Both the position numbers and the translations under genes were made by a program. This document shows positions 7,752 through 16,629 of a stretch of DNA of 24,742 nt, piece by piece. The notes beneath the pieces are model-generated. The model did no database searches. It was not told the origin of the DNA and saw only the letters and a program-made list of their open reading frames with translations. Each line of letters opens with the position of its first letter. Within the stretch, counting starts at the first letter, position 1. The DNA comes from STD2-77 sp964503935 (GTDB lineage Bacteria > Patescibacteriota > Minisyncoccia > JAHIHE01 > JAGLIN01): the NCBI GenBank assembly GCA_964503935.1, contig CAZDCJ010000012.1, positions 1 through 24,742 of the forward strand, written 5' to 3'.

Positions 7752-8432
7752 ATGGAGACGAAACAAAATAATTCAAGGAAGAATGCCGATTCCAAGGAGC
7801 GCAAGGACGTGACCGCACTATGCGCCTCCCTTATTCTTTCTGTAATATTCCTGCTGGCATTCCTATCCCCTCTCTATCAGAAGAAACTCGCTATGGACGG
7901 GGCTTATATCGACAAGCAGGAAGACCTCAAGAGTAAGGAAGAGCTCCTGCGGAATATCGAAGCTTTCAATGAGGAGAATAGGGATCTCACAGTCAATTCG
8001 GAAAAGCTGGCGCTTCTTATACCTAACAGGAATAACTATGAGGATTTCCTGATACACATCCAGCAGCTTTCAAGATCATTCAATCTGGAGCTTCTCGGTT
8101 TCACGCTTTCGGATATAAAAGCCGCAACGGTAGTCACGCCCGGTACTACGACTTCTACGGGGGCCGTCATAACTTCGGAAACGACTACGACTACGGGACC
8201 GACCGACAGCAATCTCAAGCAGCAGGGGATAGATATAGCGATGCGGGGCGATTACTCCAGCTTCGTAAATTTTGCGAGGGCTCTGGAGAATGGGACTCCC
8301 TTCTTGCAGGAGGATAGCGTGAATATAAGTTCCGAGACGGTCAGGAATACGCAGTCGGAAGACGGCAGCAGCGCGGCAAATCCCAATCCGATGCTTAATT
8401 TCGAGATGGGTCTTAGATTTATTCATTACTAG
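7752..8432 (+). CDS. pilO: PilO-like type IV pilus alignment protein
   Basis: Partner of PilN in the inner-membrane platform. The 226 residues comprise a charged cytoplasmic tail, one membrane helix (21-40), a coiled coil (about 43-85), and a PilO-type ferredoxin-like domain with the recognisable NRNNYEDFLIHIQQLSRSFN stretch. A Thr/Ser-rich, low-complexity insert (about 126-153) interrupts the periplasmic-type domain. Only 6 bases separate it from the next gene. The call rests on size, topology, and its place after PilN. Confidence 0.82.
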   Translation: METKQNNSRKNADSKERKDVTALCASLILSVIFLLAFLSPLYQKKLAMDGAYIDKQEDLKSKEELLRNIEAFNEENRDLTVNSEKLALLIPNRNNYEDFLIHIQQLSRSFNLELLGFTLSDIKAATVVTPGTTTSTGAVITSETTTTTGPTDSNLKQQGIDIAMRGDYSSFVNFARALENGTPFLQEDSVNISSETVRNTQSEDGSSAANPNPMLNFEMGLRFIHY

Positions 8433-8438
8433 ATCAAA

Positions 8439-8753
8439 ATGGAAAGTCCAATAGTAAAAAAATTGAAAAGGTCACAAAAGATATTCCTCATGATCTTGTC
8501 GTTGGGGCTATTCTCGGCCGTCTCTTATTATGTCTTTTTCGTGCCAAAGGAATACGAAGCTATCGAGGATAATATGAAAGTAGAAATCCAGGACAGTTCT
8601 TACCAGGAATACAGGGAATATGTGAGCGATACGAATAAAGGGATAAAGAACCTGTTGGACGGAGAGCAGCTTGAGAAGATATCTCCCTATGACTATCCCG
8701 ATATCGACCTCAATCTTCCCAAGACCGACAATCCTTTTGCGAAATCATTTTAA
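8439..8753 (+). CDS. Small membrane-anchored protein of the pilus operon
   Basis: A 104-residue protein with a basic N-terminus, one membrane helix (about 14-34) and an acidic outer domain that ends PKTDNPFAKSF. In proteobacterial operons the gene after pilO is pilP, a lipoprotein with a disordered N-terminal part and a beta domain. This protein occupies that place but has no lipobox and no recognisable PilP domain, so it may be a reduced functional equivalent. That is inference from position only. Confidence 0.7.
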   Translation: MESPIVKKLKRSQKIFLMILSLGLFSAVSYYVFFVPKEYEAIEDNMKVEIQDSSYQEYREYVSDTNKGIKNLLDGEQLEKISPYDYPDIDLNLPKTDNPFAKSF

Positions 8754-8808
8754 CAAAGACGATAAGCGGTAAAAGATGATCGATAAAAATAAAAAAGGAG
8801 GGGCGATA

Positions 8809-9414
8809 ATGAGCAAAGCGGAACTATTGCGGGTATTTATCCTTATATTTTGCTTCATACTGCTACTTCTTCTCGCTTACGTAGCGGGAACTCTGATATA
8901 TGAGAAGGGTGACGAGCCCAAAGGGGGAAAGGTCGCGGAAGTCATCGATCCCGATGAATTTTTCAAAGACTGCCAGCTGATCGAATCCAAATGCCTGGAC
9001 ATCAGCTGCAATTATTATTCAAGATGCGGAGACGGGCGTTATGAAGCCTGTCGGATTTATGATTGCGGAGACAAGCTCGGCGTTTATACGGAAGACGTAG
9101 ACGGCAAGCAGAATACCGAAAGGCAAGCGAAGCCCGATAAGGCTGTCATCCAGAAGAGGAAGCAGTCTTGCAAGGGGACCATGGAGACCTTGAGCGATGA
9201 ATGCGTAGAGGGGAAAGAAAAGATCAGGGTGAAGATCGTGACCGAAGGGGAATGTGAGATTGTGGCTTTTACCGTCATTTTCAATGAAGCGCAGACGAAA
9301 CCCAATACTTTCGCGTCTCTCGGAGACGATACTTATGAGATTACCGCGACTTCTTGCGGCAATGTTACCCGGATCGTGCCTGCGACCAAAGGAGGTATCT
9401 CACTCCAATTCTGA
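8809..9414 (+). CDS. Cysteine-rich anchored extracytoplasmic protein
   Basis: ATG 8809 is preferred over the in-frame ATG at 8776 because AAGGAGG (8795-8801) lies 7 bases ahead of it; this is one of the few strong ribosome binding sites in the window. The 201-residue product has an N-terminal membrane helix (about 8-30) and an exposed domain with ten cysteines, for example KCLDISCNYYSRCGDG, suggesting a disulfide-bonded fold. The second half (about 125-201) looks like a small beta domain. No family is recognised. It sits between the pilus platform genes and the two giant secreted proteins, so a role in surface assembly is plausible. Confidence 0.8.
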   Translation: MSKAELLRVFILIFCFILLLLLAYVAGTLIYEKGDEPKGGKVAEVIDPDEFFKDCQLIESKCLDISCNYYSRCGDGRYEACRIYDCGDKLGVYTEDVDGKQNTERQAKPDKAVIQKRKQSCKGTMETLSDECVEGKEKIRVKIVTEGECEIVAFTVIFNEAQTKPNTFASLGDDTYEITATSCGNVTRIVPATKGGISLQF

Positions 9415-9450
9415 CGATCTTCTTTCTAAGATTACCTTAAAATAAAAGAA

Positions 9451-11166
9451 ATGAGTTTATCTTTTGCCAAAAAAATGGAAAAAGGACTGTCGTTTTTTTT
9501 CCTTTTTGCTTTTTTCCTGATCTTCTCTTCATGCCGGGAAACATCCGCAGAGATGGATGGCGCCGGAATTGATGAGGATGACCATATGGACAAGGAGACG
9601 ATCAGCTTCGAAGTGAGCACGGTAGATTACGAGGATTGGTATGACGACAGGTGCACGAATGGGTTGGATGACGATGGGGATGGGAAAAAAGACGGCTATG
9701 ATAGCGACTGTGACGGAGGTTCGAAGGGATTGAAGCCTAATCTCTTCTGTGATGCGAGCGCGGACATGAATAGCGGCAATATGGAGCCTTATCCGACAGA
9801 TCTCACCTATAGCCCATGCGACAAGGACGGCGTCCATGATGATTATTATTCGACCAGTGCAGTGAATGAGAGCGATGTCTGGACTTCCGATAAGGATTTC
9901 ACGATAAAGGTAAAAGCTTCGGATTCTTCGGGAATCGATTCTATAAGGATAGAATGGATTTCGGGGGTCAATAAGAGCCGGGATGCTGCCGGCTATTGGG
10001 ATGAGGCTACGCTGGAAACTTATAAGAAACTGGATACGGCACTTGATCCGCATCTTACCTCTCATACCTGTTATCCTACTGTAGACGGAGTAGCGGAGTG
10101 CGAAGTGTGCGTGGTGGGCGGGAATTGCGATAATCCGGTCATTCCTACCGGTGATCTGGGTATATCCGGATCTCAGCAGGTAATATTCATGAGGACCGTA
10201 GTCACCGACGGAGAGATGAACAGCATTACTACGGGGTTTGATGAGACGGGGGTAGGTCCCGTGAGGGACAAATTTTACCGGTTCGTGGTATGCAGTAGTA
10301 CTTGTAACGACGATCCGAAGAAATGTGAAAATAGTAACCCGGAGGTTTCTTTGGTCAGGCAATCAGTGAGCCTGATGTGTGAACAGCCCGTCTATACCCT
10401 GAAATGGCTTTATAAGGACGGGAAAGAGGATCCGTTCTATATGCCCACAGCGCCTTGGGGCGAGGTCAAGGAAGAAAATAAGCCGTCCTCTTATATCCTT
10501 GAAGTAAGAGATAAGAATGATCCCGGTACCGTTTATTCTGCCGTAAGGACGGCGCCGGACGGACTCCCATGTGAAAGCGTCTGTGCCGCATGCGAAGGCT
10601 ATTCGACAGAATGCCAGATGTCGGCAGTCCTTTTCAATGGATTCTTGCATACGAGCGATGGCACTACGAAAAACATCGAGTATGATCACACGACTTACGA
10701 ATGGAGAGTGAAAGTCTATGACAGCAGTAAAGAAAAATACTGTCTGGGGGTATCCGAATGGTCGAAGTGGAGCTCGGAATACGGTCCATCGATGAGCTTT
10801 ACCACCCCTCGTCCTGCCCCCTCGGTCTCTTTCTCGATGGCAAACGGGAGCGGGGTGGACTGTTCAGAAGGGGGGTGCATTTTCGGGGATAATGTAACCT
10901 TTACTGACACTTCGGATATAGACCCTGCTACTGGCGTCGCTTCATATAATTGGAGTATTGACGGGAAAAAATATGGCAATCCGAACTCATCCTGGGTGGC
11001 CGAGACTTTTGCCGACGGAAGTAGTCATACGATTTCGCTCGCCGTTACCGACAAGCAGGGGATTTCCTGCTCTACCCAAGCGGAGCTCAAATTGGGGGAT
11101 ATCAGTGATTATGAAGATCCGGAAGAAAAAGAGAACGCTGGGTGGGATGAGATTGCTCCCCGATAG
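9451..11166 (+). CDS. Secreted multidomain protein with Asp-rich metal-binding motif and PKD-like domain
   Basis: A 571-residue exported protein. Residues 12-27 are a hydrophobic signal segment; Cys28 follows FSS and could be lipidated, though the lipobox is imperfect. A CxNGxDDDGDG-type motif (68-88) resembles calcium-binding DxDxDG loops. Next come a beta-sandwich region (about 145-285), an FN3-like domain ending in YGPSMSFTTPRPAP near 458, and a PKD-like domain (about 460-548, VTFTDTSDIDP and YNWSIDGK). Cysteines are numerous. From about residue 50 to the end it is paralogous to the C-terminal part of the next gene, and both end in a W-x-E-[IM]-A-P tail. Surface attachment or pilus-associated adhesion is inferred. 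Enzymatic motifs were not seen. Confidence 0.85.
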   Translation: MSLSFAKKMEKGLSFFFLFAFFLIFSSCRETSAEMDGAGIDEDDHMDKETISFEVSTVDYEDWYDDRCTNGLDDDGDGKKDGYDSDCDGGSKGLKPNLFCDASADMNSGNMEPYPTDLTYSPCDKDGVHDDYYSTSAVNESDVWTSDKDFTIKVKASDSSGIDSIRIEWISGVNKSRDAAGYWDEATLETYKKLDTALDPHLTSHTCYPTVDGVAECEVCVVGGNCDNPVIPTGDLGISGSQQVIFMRTVVTDGEMNSITTGFDETGVGPVRDKFYRFVVCSSTCNDDPKKCENSNPEVSLVRQSVSLMCEQPVYTLKWLYKDGKEDPFYMPTAPWGEVKEENKPSSYILEVRDKNDPGTVYSAVRTAPDGLPCESVCAACEGYSTECQMSAVLFNGFLHTSDGTTKNIEYDHTTYEWRVKVYDSSKEKYCLGVSEWSKWSSEYGPSMSFTTPRPAPSVSFSMANGSGVDCSEGGCIFGDNVTFTDTSDIDPATGVASYNWSIDGKKYGNPNSSWVAETFADGSSHTISLAVTDKQGISCSTQAELKLGDISDYEDPEEKENAGWDEIAPR

Positions 11167-11295
11167 GAGATACGTCATGGATCAATGGGTCAAGATGCAA
11201 TCTGGCAGATAATGCGTGTGAAGCTATCGGTGCCAAGGCGGAAAAACTGCTAAGATCCTTGCGGACAGCAGCTAAGAATAATTAACGGACTGGAG
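11167..11295 (+). other. Spacer between the two giant secreted proteins
   Basis: A 129-base gap. One frame, offset from the preceding gene, stays open from 11151 to a TAA at 11283-11285 and reads protein-like (SWINGSRCNLADNACEAIGA), but it contains no ATG. It may be the decayed end of another reading frame or chance. No terminator or promoter was seen. Confidence 0.4.
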
Positions 11296-14200
11296 ATGCG
11301 GAAGAACAAACTCAAAAAGATATTTTTATCAGATAAAGCGCTTATTGCCATAGTTTCTGTCGTAATAGTAGTGGCGATTATTTTGGCATATTTGTTGTGG
11401 GAAAAAGGGCGGCAAGTCCGAGAGATGAATGGAGACGATACATCGATAACTGACACCTTCCGTTGGACTGGCGCGACAGGAGACGGGAAGTGGTCCACCG
11501 CGGGAAATTGGGATACGGGGAAGGTTCCGGACGATGAAGCGGATGTGGTATTTGATTCGGGGGATGAGGAATCCGTTGTCGATGAGAAATTTTATGGCGA
11601 GATCAACTCATTGCGGATAGAAGGATATGGCGGGAAAATAAGCCAGGAAGCGCCTCTTTCTATAAACATGGATTACCGCCAGACTTCGGGAGAATACGGA
11701 GTAAAAAGGGATATGGAGATAAGAGGTAATTTCGTCCAGACAGACGAAAGTATATTTACGGTCTATATCGGCGACGTCCGGATAACAGGCGATCTGGAGA
11801 TAGGGGACAACTTCAGCTTTGACCCATCGGGAGAAGGCGCGGTCTATATGGAAGCCGGCGATAATTGGAAGATGCTCATGCTGGACGCGAGCGGAAGGAA
11901 AGGATATTTTGCTCTCAAAGAGGAAGACAGTTCTATAGAGACATGGTCGTTCTATAACGGGACCAATAGCCTTATGAGCTATATCTCGCAGGAAAAGGGA
12001 TGGACACTCATGCCGGAGACGGGGGAATGGAGATGGAACTATCTTTTCAAGGGGCTAGACCGGGGGGGAGAAAGAGCCAAGGACGCGCAAAACGCCGGCA
12101 TTTCTGTCGTGGAAAGCAAGGTTACGATGGACAGGGGGGGCGGTGTCGAAGAATGGTACAATAATGATTTCAGGGGAATAGAGCAGGGATTTACGATCAA
12201 AGATAAGGTTGCGGGCGAAGGTAGCCTGATTCTCAGCGGAGAAGTCGATCTTAGTAATCTTTCCGTGAGAAAAGATACTGAAAAAGAACTGATGTTGTCA
12301 TGGGAGGGTTACGACGTGATAAGATATGGCGAGCTTAAGACGGTAGATGCCAGGGGGGCTGAACTCAAGACGAAATTATACTTCAAGAATATCGAAGGAG
12401 ACAGATATAGTCTCAAGATATCGGTGGACGATGACGGGGCGCAGTATCCGATCACTATTGATCCGCTAGTCATCCAGCCCGAGGTAATTTCTCCGGTGCT
12501 CAGCTGGACCGGTTCGATAGGGGCGATGGGAGATGCGACGGAGGTTGCGGCCAAAGCAGGTTACGGGAGGGTGGTGACGCCTGCAGGGGATGTTGACGGA
12601 GACGGGAGGCAGGAACTTCTGGTGACTGCTATGAGTTATTCCGGGGCTGAAACGAACGAAGGAAAGGCGTATTTGTATAAGGATGACGGCGCCGGCAATT
12701 TTTCGGGAACTCCTATCTGGGAATATGAATCCGATGTAGCTAATGCTTACTTCGGATATTCCGCTTCGACTGCAGGAGATGTCGACGGAGACGGCTTAGA
12801 TGATGTCATTATAGGGGCTTATGGGCATACTTCCAATAAAGGGATGGTATATCTATTCTTAGGAGACCCGCTGACCGGGCTTGAGGACACGCCCGTATGG
12901 TCTATAGCCGGTGAGCGGGGAGGGGATAATTTCGGTTGGTCAGTTTCGGATGCCGGGAATGTGAACGGAGACGAATATGACGATATATTAGTAGGAGCAC
13001 GATACTATGATATTGGCGGAATTCAGAATTCAGGAAAGGTCTATGTATTTTTCGGAAAAGCCGATATGGGTTCCACCCCCGTTTCTTCCTCGCCTTCTTG
13101 GAGTTATCCGTCTGAAGATCATGAATCTTTAGCTAATAATTGCAACGAACTCTTGGGGTGGTCAGTCTCTTCTGCTGGAGACATCAATCTCGACAATATC
13201 GACGATATCATCGTCGCAGCGCCGCAGCATGACGGAGGAGATGCTTCGGGAAAAGGTGCGGCATATCTTTTCTTGGGGAATGCCGGTTCGGGGCCGAGCC
13301 TTGATCCGGAATATGTCTTCAAGAATGATGCGGTAAAATCTTTTTTCGGTAATCCGGTATCAAGATCGGGATTCGTAAATAATGATATCTACCCGGATCT
13401 TCTGATTGGAGCTTCGCGCTATGACGGCGCGGGAGTAACCGACGGAGGAATCTTATATGTCTATTACGGGAAATGGGACGCGATAAAAGGAGAATCATAT
13501 TTTGAACTCACGCCGGATTGGTCGAAACCTGGTATGAAGGCCGGCGCTTTCCTGGGGTCCGCTTGGAGAATCGCGGGCGATGTCAATGGGGACGGATATG
13601 ATGATGCTATCGCGGGAGCTTGTCAATACACCGGGACTTATAGCAGGGAAGGGCAAGCTATGCTTTTCATGGGCTCGGCGGCGGGGATGATTGACGGTCG
13701 CGCTTGGGAAATTATAGGGGACTCGACTGGCGCGCAGATGGGGTGGAACGCTTCCAGTATGGGAGACATCAATGGCGATGGCGCTTCGGAATTCACGATG
13801 TCGGCTTATCTGTATGGCAATGATACTATCGGAGGACAGGCTTATCTTTATAAGGGCGAAAACAAAGGAATTACTCCGCCGGCAGAAATATGTTATGGCG
13901 GGGCGGACGAGGATGGAGACGGTGATTTTGATATGGATGACGATGACTGTGTGGCATCGCTAAATCAGAAGAGCATGATAACCGTGACTGTCAGCACTGC
14001 GGACAGGGATGATTGGTTTACGGACTCTACAAATATAGACGTGTACGGCGACAGTTATAAGGATATCCGCAATCCCGATGATCCCGATTATCTCAAATAC
14101 AGATATTATGCGCTGTGCGATCGCGAACTTCCGTCTTATGATAGTCAGGCGGCGAAAGATGCGGTCATACCCAATCCTTACATATGTGACCTGGAGTATA

Positions 14201-15366
14201 AGCCGTGCGATCGGGATGATGTCCATGATGATCTCCACAATGCGGATGTGACGAACACGCTCTATATCCAGCCCGATTCCAAGAAATTCAAGATAAGGGC
14301 AGAGGCGCAGGATAATGAAGGTGTCGGAAGCATCATGATAGAGTGGAGGAATGATATCAAGATCGATAGCGACGCCGAATGGGATGACGCAAATACGCAA
14401 AAGCATATCTGTGATGATTTTTCCGGCGGAATCAATGAATGCAACATATGCGCGGTAGGAAACACCGATTGCAAGGCGGAGGACAGGGTCATCGATTATG
14501 CCAGCTTGGGCATAGCCAGTGATGAGACATCGAATCGTCTCTTTTTCAGGGTGACCGTGACCGATCTTGATAACAAATCCACGACTACGGGGTATGACGA
14601 TGATACGACGGTGCAGCCGGTATTCGACAAGTATTTTCGCATGCACATGTGCAGCAGCGAATGCCACACCACGTGTACGAACGAAGCTCCGGAGGTGACT
14701 TTGGTCGGCGCTACGGCGCCCGCGAACACTTGCGGCGGCCTCAACTATACCCTCGATTGGGATTTTAGTGATGCCGACGGCGACGGACAGTCGTTCTATG
14801 AGCTCCAGGTACGCGATGTGGCAACCGGAGAGATATTGACCAGCGTCCAGGAGTCAGTCGAAACCAAGGCGACTCTGATCGATGGATTCCTTGATGGCAG
14901 TCTCAAGCATGATACGCAGTATCAATGGCAGGTAAGAGTATACGACGATTATCCGGATATAACATGCCGGTTCAGCTCGGAATGGAAGGAATGGAACGAT
15001 GCCGATGTCACTGCGAAGGCCTTTACTACTCCGCCGAATGTCCCCGATCCGACCTTCGATATGGATATAAAAAATACTTGGACTACGGATTGCGGTTGTA
15101 GTTTTTCAAAGATGGTAACGTTTACGAGCACTACCCCCATTGTCGCCCCTGCGACCTACGAGTGGTTCATAGACGATGTCTCATATGGAGAATCGGTTGA
15201 TCCGGTCGGGAAGACTTTTTTCTGGACTTTTGTCGACGATACGGACCTGCAGCATGAGATCAGATTGAAGGTTGCAGATAGTCGCGGTACCTGCACCGCT
15301 ACCAAGATACTTAATCTGGGAAAGAGGAGTCCTACCTGGACGGAAATGGCGCCTCCGCTTGAATGA
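11296..15366 (+). CDS. Giant FG-GAP (integrin-alpha-like) beta-propeller surface protein, candidate pilus-tip adhesin
   Basis: A 1356-residue protein anchored by an N-terminal helix (about 15-35). Residues 55-180 hold a beta region beginning with a GNWDTGKVPDDEADVVF block like those in autotransporter-type beta helices. A linker domain ends in YPITIDPLV (about 385-393), typical of proteins carrying FG-GAP repeats. Seven FG-GAP repeats follow with cores near residues 431, 493, 553, 627, 691, 760 and 822 (GDVDGDG, GNVNGDE, GDINGDG and variants), enough for one seven-bladed calcium-binding propeller. After a CYGGADEDGDGDFDMDDDDC motif (866-885), residues 890-1356 repeat the architecture of the preceding gene and end WTEMAPPLE. 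GGAG directly abuts the ATG, an unusual spacing. Adhesion is inferred from the fold and from the pilin neighbours. Confidence 0.88.
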   Translation: MRKNKLKKIFLSDKALIAIVSVVIVVAIILAYLLWEKGRQVREMNGDDTSITDTFRWTGATGDGKWSTAGNWDTGKVPDDEADVVFDSGDEESVVDEKFYGEINSLRIEGYGGKISQEAPLSINMDYRQTSGEYGVKRDMEIRGNFVQTDESIFTVYIGDVRITGDLEIGDNFSFDPSGEGAVYMEAGDNWKMLMLDASGRKGYFALKEEDSSIETWSFYNGTNSLMSYISQEKGWTLMPETGEWRWNYLFKGLDRGGERAKDAQNAGISVVESKVTMDRGGGVEEWYNNDFRGIEQGFTIKDKVAGEGSLILSGEVDLSNLSVRKDTEKELMLSWEGYDVIRYGELKTVDARGAELKTKLYFKNIEGDRYSLKISVDDDGAQYPITIDPLVIQPEVISPVLSWTGSIGAMGDATEVAAKAGYGRVVTPAGDVDGDGRQELLVTAMSYSGAETNEGKAYLYKDDGAGNFSGTPIWEYESDVANAYFGYSASTAGDVDGDGLDDVIIGAYGHTSNKGMVYLFLGDPLTGLEDTPVWSIAGERGGDNFGWSVSDAGNVNGDEYDDILVGARYYDIGGIQNSGKVYVFFGKADMGSTPVSSSPSWSYPSEDHESLANNCNELLGWSVSSAGDINLDNIDDIIVAAPQHDGGDASGKGAAYLFLGNAGSGPSLDPEYVFKNDAVKSFFGNPVSRSGFVNNDIYPDLLIGASRYDGAGVTDGGILYVYYGKWDAIKGESYFELTPDWSKPGMKAGAFLGSAWRIAGDVNGDGYDDAIAGACQYTGTYSREGQAMLFMGSAAGMIDGRAWEIIGDSTGAQMGWNASSMGDINGDGASEFTMSAYLYGNDTIGGQAYLYKGENKGITPPAEICYGGADEDGDGDFDMDDDDCVASLNQKSMITVTVSTADRDDWFTDSTNIDVYGDSYKDIRNPDDPDYLKYRYYALCDRELPSYDSQAAKDAVIPNPYICDLEYKPCDRDDVHDDLHNADVTNTLYIQPDSKKFKIRAEAQDNEGVGSIMIEWRNDIKIDSDAEWDDANTQKHICDDFSGGINECNICAVGNTDCKAEDRVIDYASLGIASDETSNRLFFRVTVTDLDNKSTTTGYDDDTTVQPVFDKYFRMHMCSSECHTTCTNEAPEVTLVGATAPANTCGGLNYTLDWDFSDADGDGQSFYELQVRDVATGEILTSVQESVETKATLIDGFLDGSLKHDTQYQWQVRVYDDYPDITCRFSSEWKEWNDADVTAKAFTTPPNVPDPTFDMDIKNTWTTDCGCSFSKMVTFTSTTPIVAPATYEWFIDDVSYGESVDPVGKTFFWTFVDDTDLQHEIRLKVADSRGTCTATKILNLGKRSPTWTEMAPPLE

Positions 15367-15420
15367 TGTTATGATAAGACCAATAAGTCACTAATCTTAA
15401 TCAGCGTTTATCGAACCAAT

Positions 15421-16629
15421 ATGATATTCAAATATCGGGCCATAGGAAAAAACGGGGAAGAGCAGAACGGTCAGATTGATGCAGACAGCCACGCGAAGGC
15501 TGTGGAAATCCTGCAAAAATATGATTTCACTCTGGTGTCTGTCAATGCGGCAAACAAGCTGTTTTCCGGAGCCGGCATTCTGGGTAAATTCCGCAGGGGG
15601 GTGGGAGCCAAGAAGCTGGTAATGTTTTCCAAGGAGCTCTCGATCCTGATATCTTCCGGCGTTTCTTTGGTCGAAGCGATGAGGATACAATACGAGCAGG
15701 AAGACGACAAATATTTCAAAGAGCAGATCTCGACTATGGCAGACATGGTGGATGACGGTCATTCGCTTTCCAGCGCTCTGGCCCGATTTCCTGATACCTT
15801 CTCCGATTTCTACGTCAATATAGTAAGATCCGGCGAGGTCTCCGGAAAGATGCAGGATTCCCTCCTTCATCTCGCGGACTATGTGGAGAAGAGATACATA
15901 CTTACGGCAAAGGTGAGGAATGCCATGCTTTATCCGTGCGTGATCATGTTCGCTTTTCTCGGTGTCGGCGTGGCGATGATGGTGCTGGTCGTGCCCCAAC
16001 TGGTATCGATATTCCGTGAGAATGACATGGAGCTTCCCATCACTACCCGGATCGTCATCGCAGTGAGTGATTTTCTGGTGAATAATTTCGTACTGTTCAT
16101 ATTGATGATAGTAATCCTGGTCATCGGGGGCAGGCGGTATATCAAGACTCGGTCAGGCAAAGAGAATCTGGACCGTCTATTCCTTACCATGCCGCCCTTT
16201 AAGGAGCTTTTCAAGAAATATTATCTGGCGCGTTTTGCCGACAATCTGTCCATGCTTATCGGAAGCGGCGTAAACATCGTGCGTGCTCTGGAAATCTCGG
16301 GAGATGTGGCAGGAAATACGATTTATACCAAGCTTATCTACGAGAGCGTGGAAGACGTGAAAGTCGGTGGTTCGGTAGCTTATGCCTTCGAAAATAACAA
16401 GTATGTCCCGCCTATGATTTCCAAGATGATCAATATAGGTGAGCGGACGGGAAAGATAGATTCCGTACTGAAGGATGTGGCGGCCTTTTATACCAAGGAA
16501 GTCGACATAGCGGTGGACGGAGTCTCGGCCATTATCGAGCCTATCCTCATCCTCGTCCTGGGTTGCGGCGTGGGCATCCTGGTCTCGGCGATCATCATGC
16601 CGATTTATCAGATGACAGAAGTTATATGA
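15421..16629 (+). CDS. pilC: Type IV pilus inner-membrane platform protein (GspF/PilC family)
   Basis: Polytopic platform protein on which the motor ATPases act to extend or retract the pilus. At 402 residues it is full length. The N-terminus MIFKYRAIGKNGE is characteristic, and two GspF domains follow (about 66-190 and 270-395), each with the family core: LSILISSGVSLVEAM in the first and LSMLIGSGVNIVRALEIS in the second. Membrane segments lie near 168-192, 212-240 and 372-397. Its TGA overlaps the ATG of the next pseudopilin gene (ATGA at 16626-16629), so translation is probably coupled. Confidence 0.96.
   Translation: MIFKYRAIGKNGEEQNGQIDADSHAKAVEILQKYDFTLVSVNAANKLFSGAGILGKFRRGVGAKKLVMFSKELSILISSGVSLVEAMRIQYEQEDDKYFKEQISTMADMVDDGHSLSSALARFPDTFSDFYVNIVRSGEVSGKMQDSLLHLADYVEKRYILTAKVRNAMLYPCVIMFAFLGVGVAMMVLVVPQLVSIFRENDMELPITTRIVIAVSDFLVNNFVLFILMIVILVIGGRRYIKTRSGKENLDRLFLTMPPFKELFKKYYLARFADNLSMLIGSGVNIVRALEISGDVAGNTIYTKLIYESVEDVKVGGSVAYAFENNKYVPPMISKMINIGERTGKIDSVLKDVAAFYTKEVDIAVDGVSAIIEPILILVLGCGVGILVSAIIMPIYQMTEVI

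Noticed and set aside
9529..14667. Long minus-strand open frames inside the two giant proteins (277 and 235 codons)
   Set aside because: They are antisense shadows, full of Ile/Arg/His from biased codons, with no start signals, and they oppose strongly supported genes.
11296..15366. PilY1 homologue
   Set aside because: The propeller repeats are of FG-GAP/integrin type with GDxDGDG loops, and the C-terminal part matches the adjacent paralogue; no PilY1-specific sequence was recognised.
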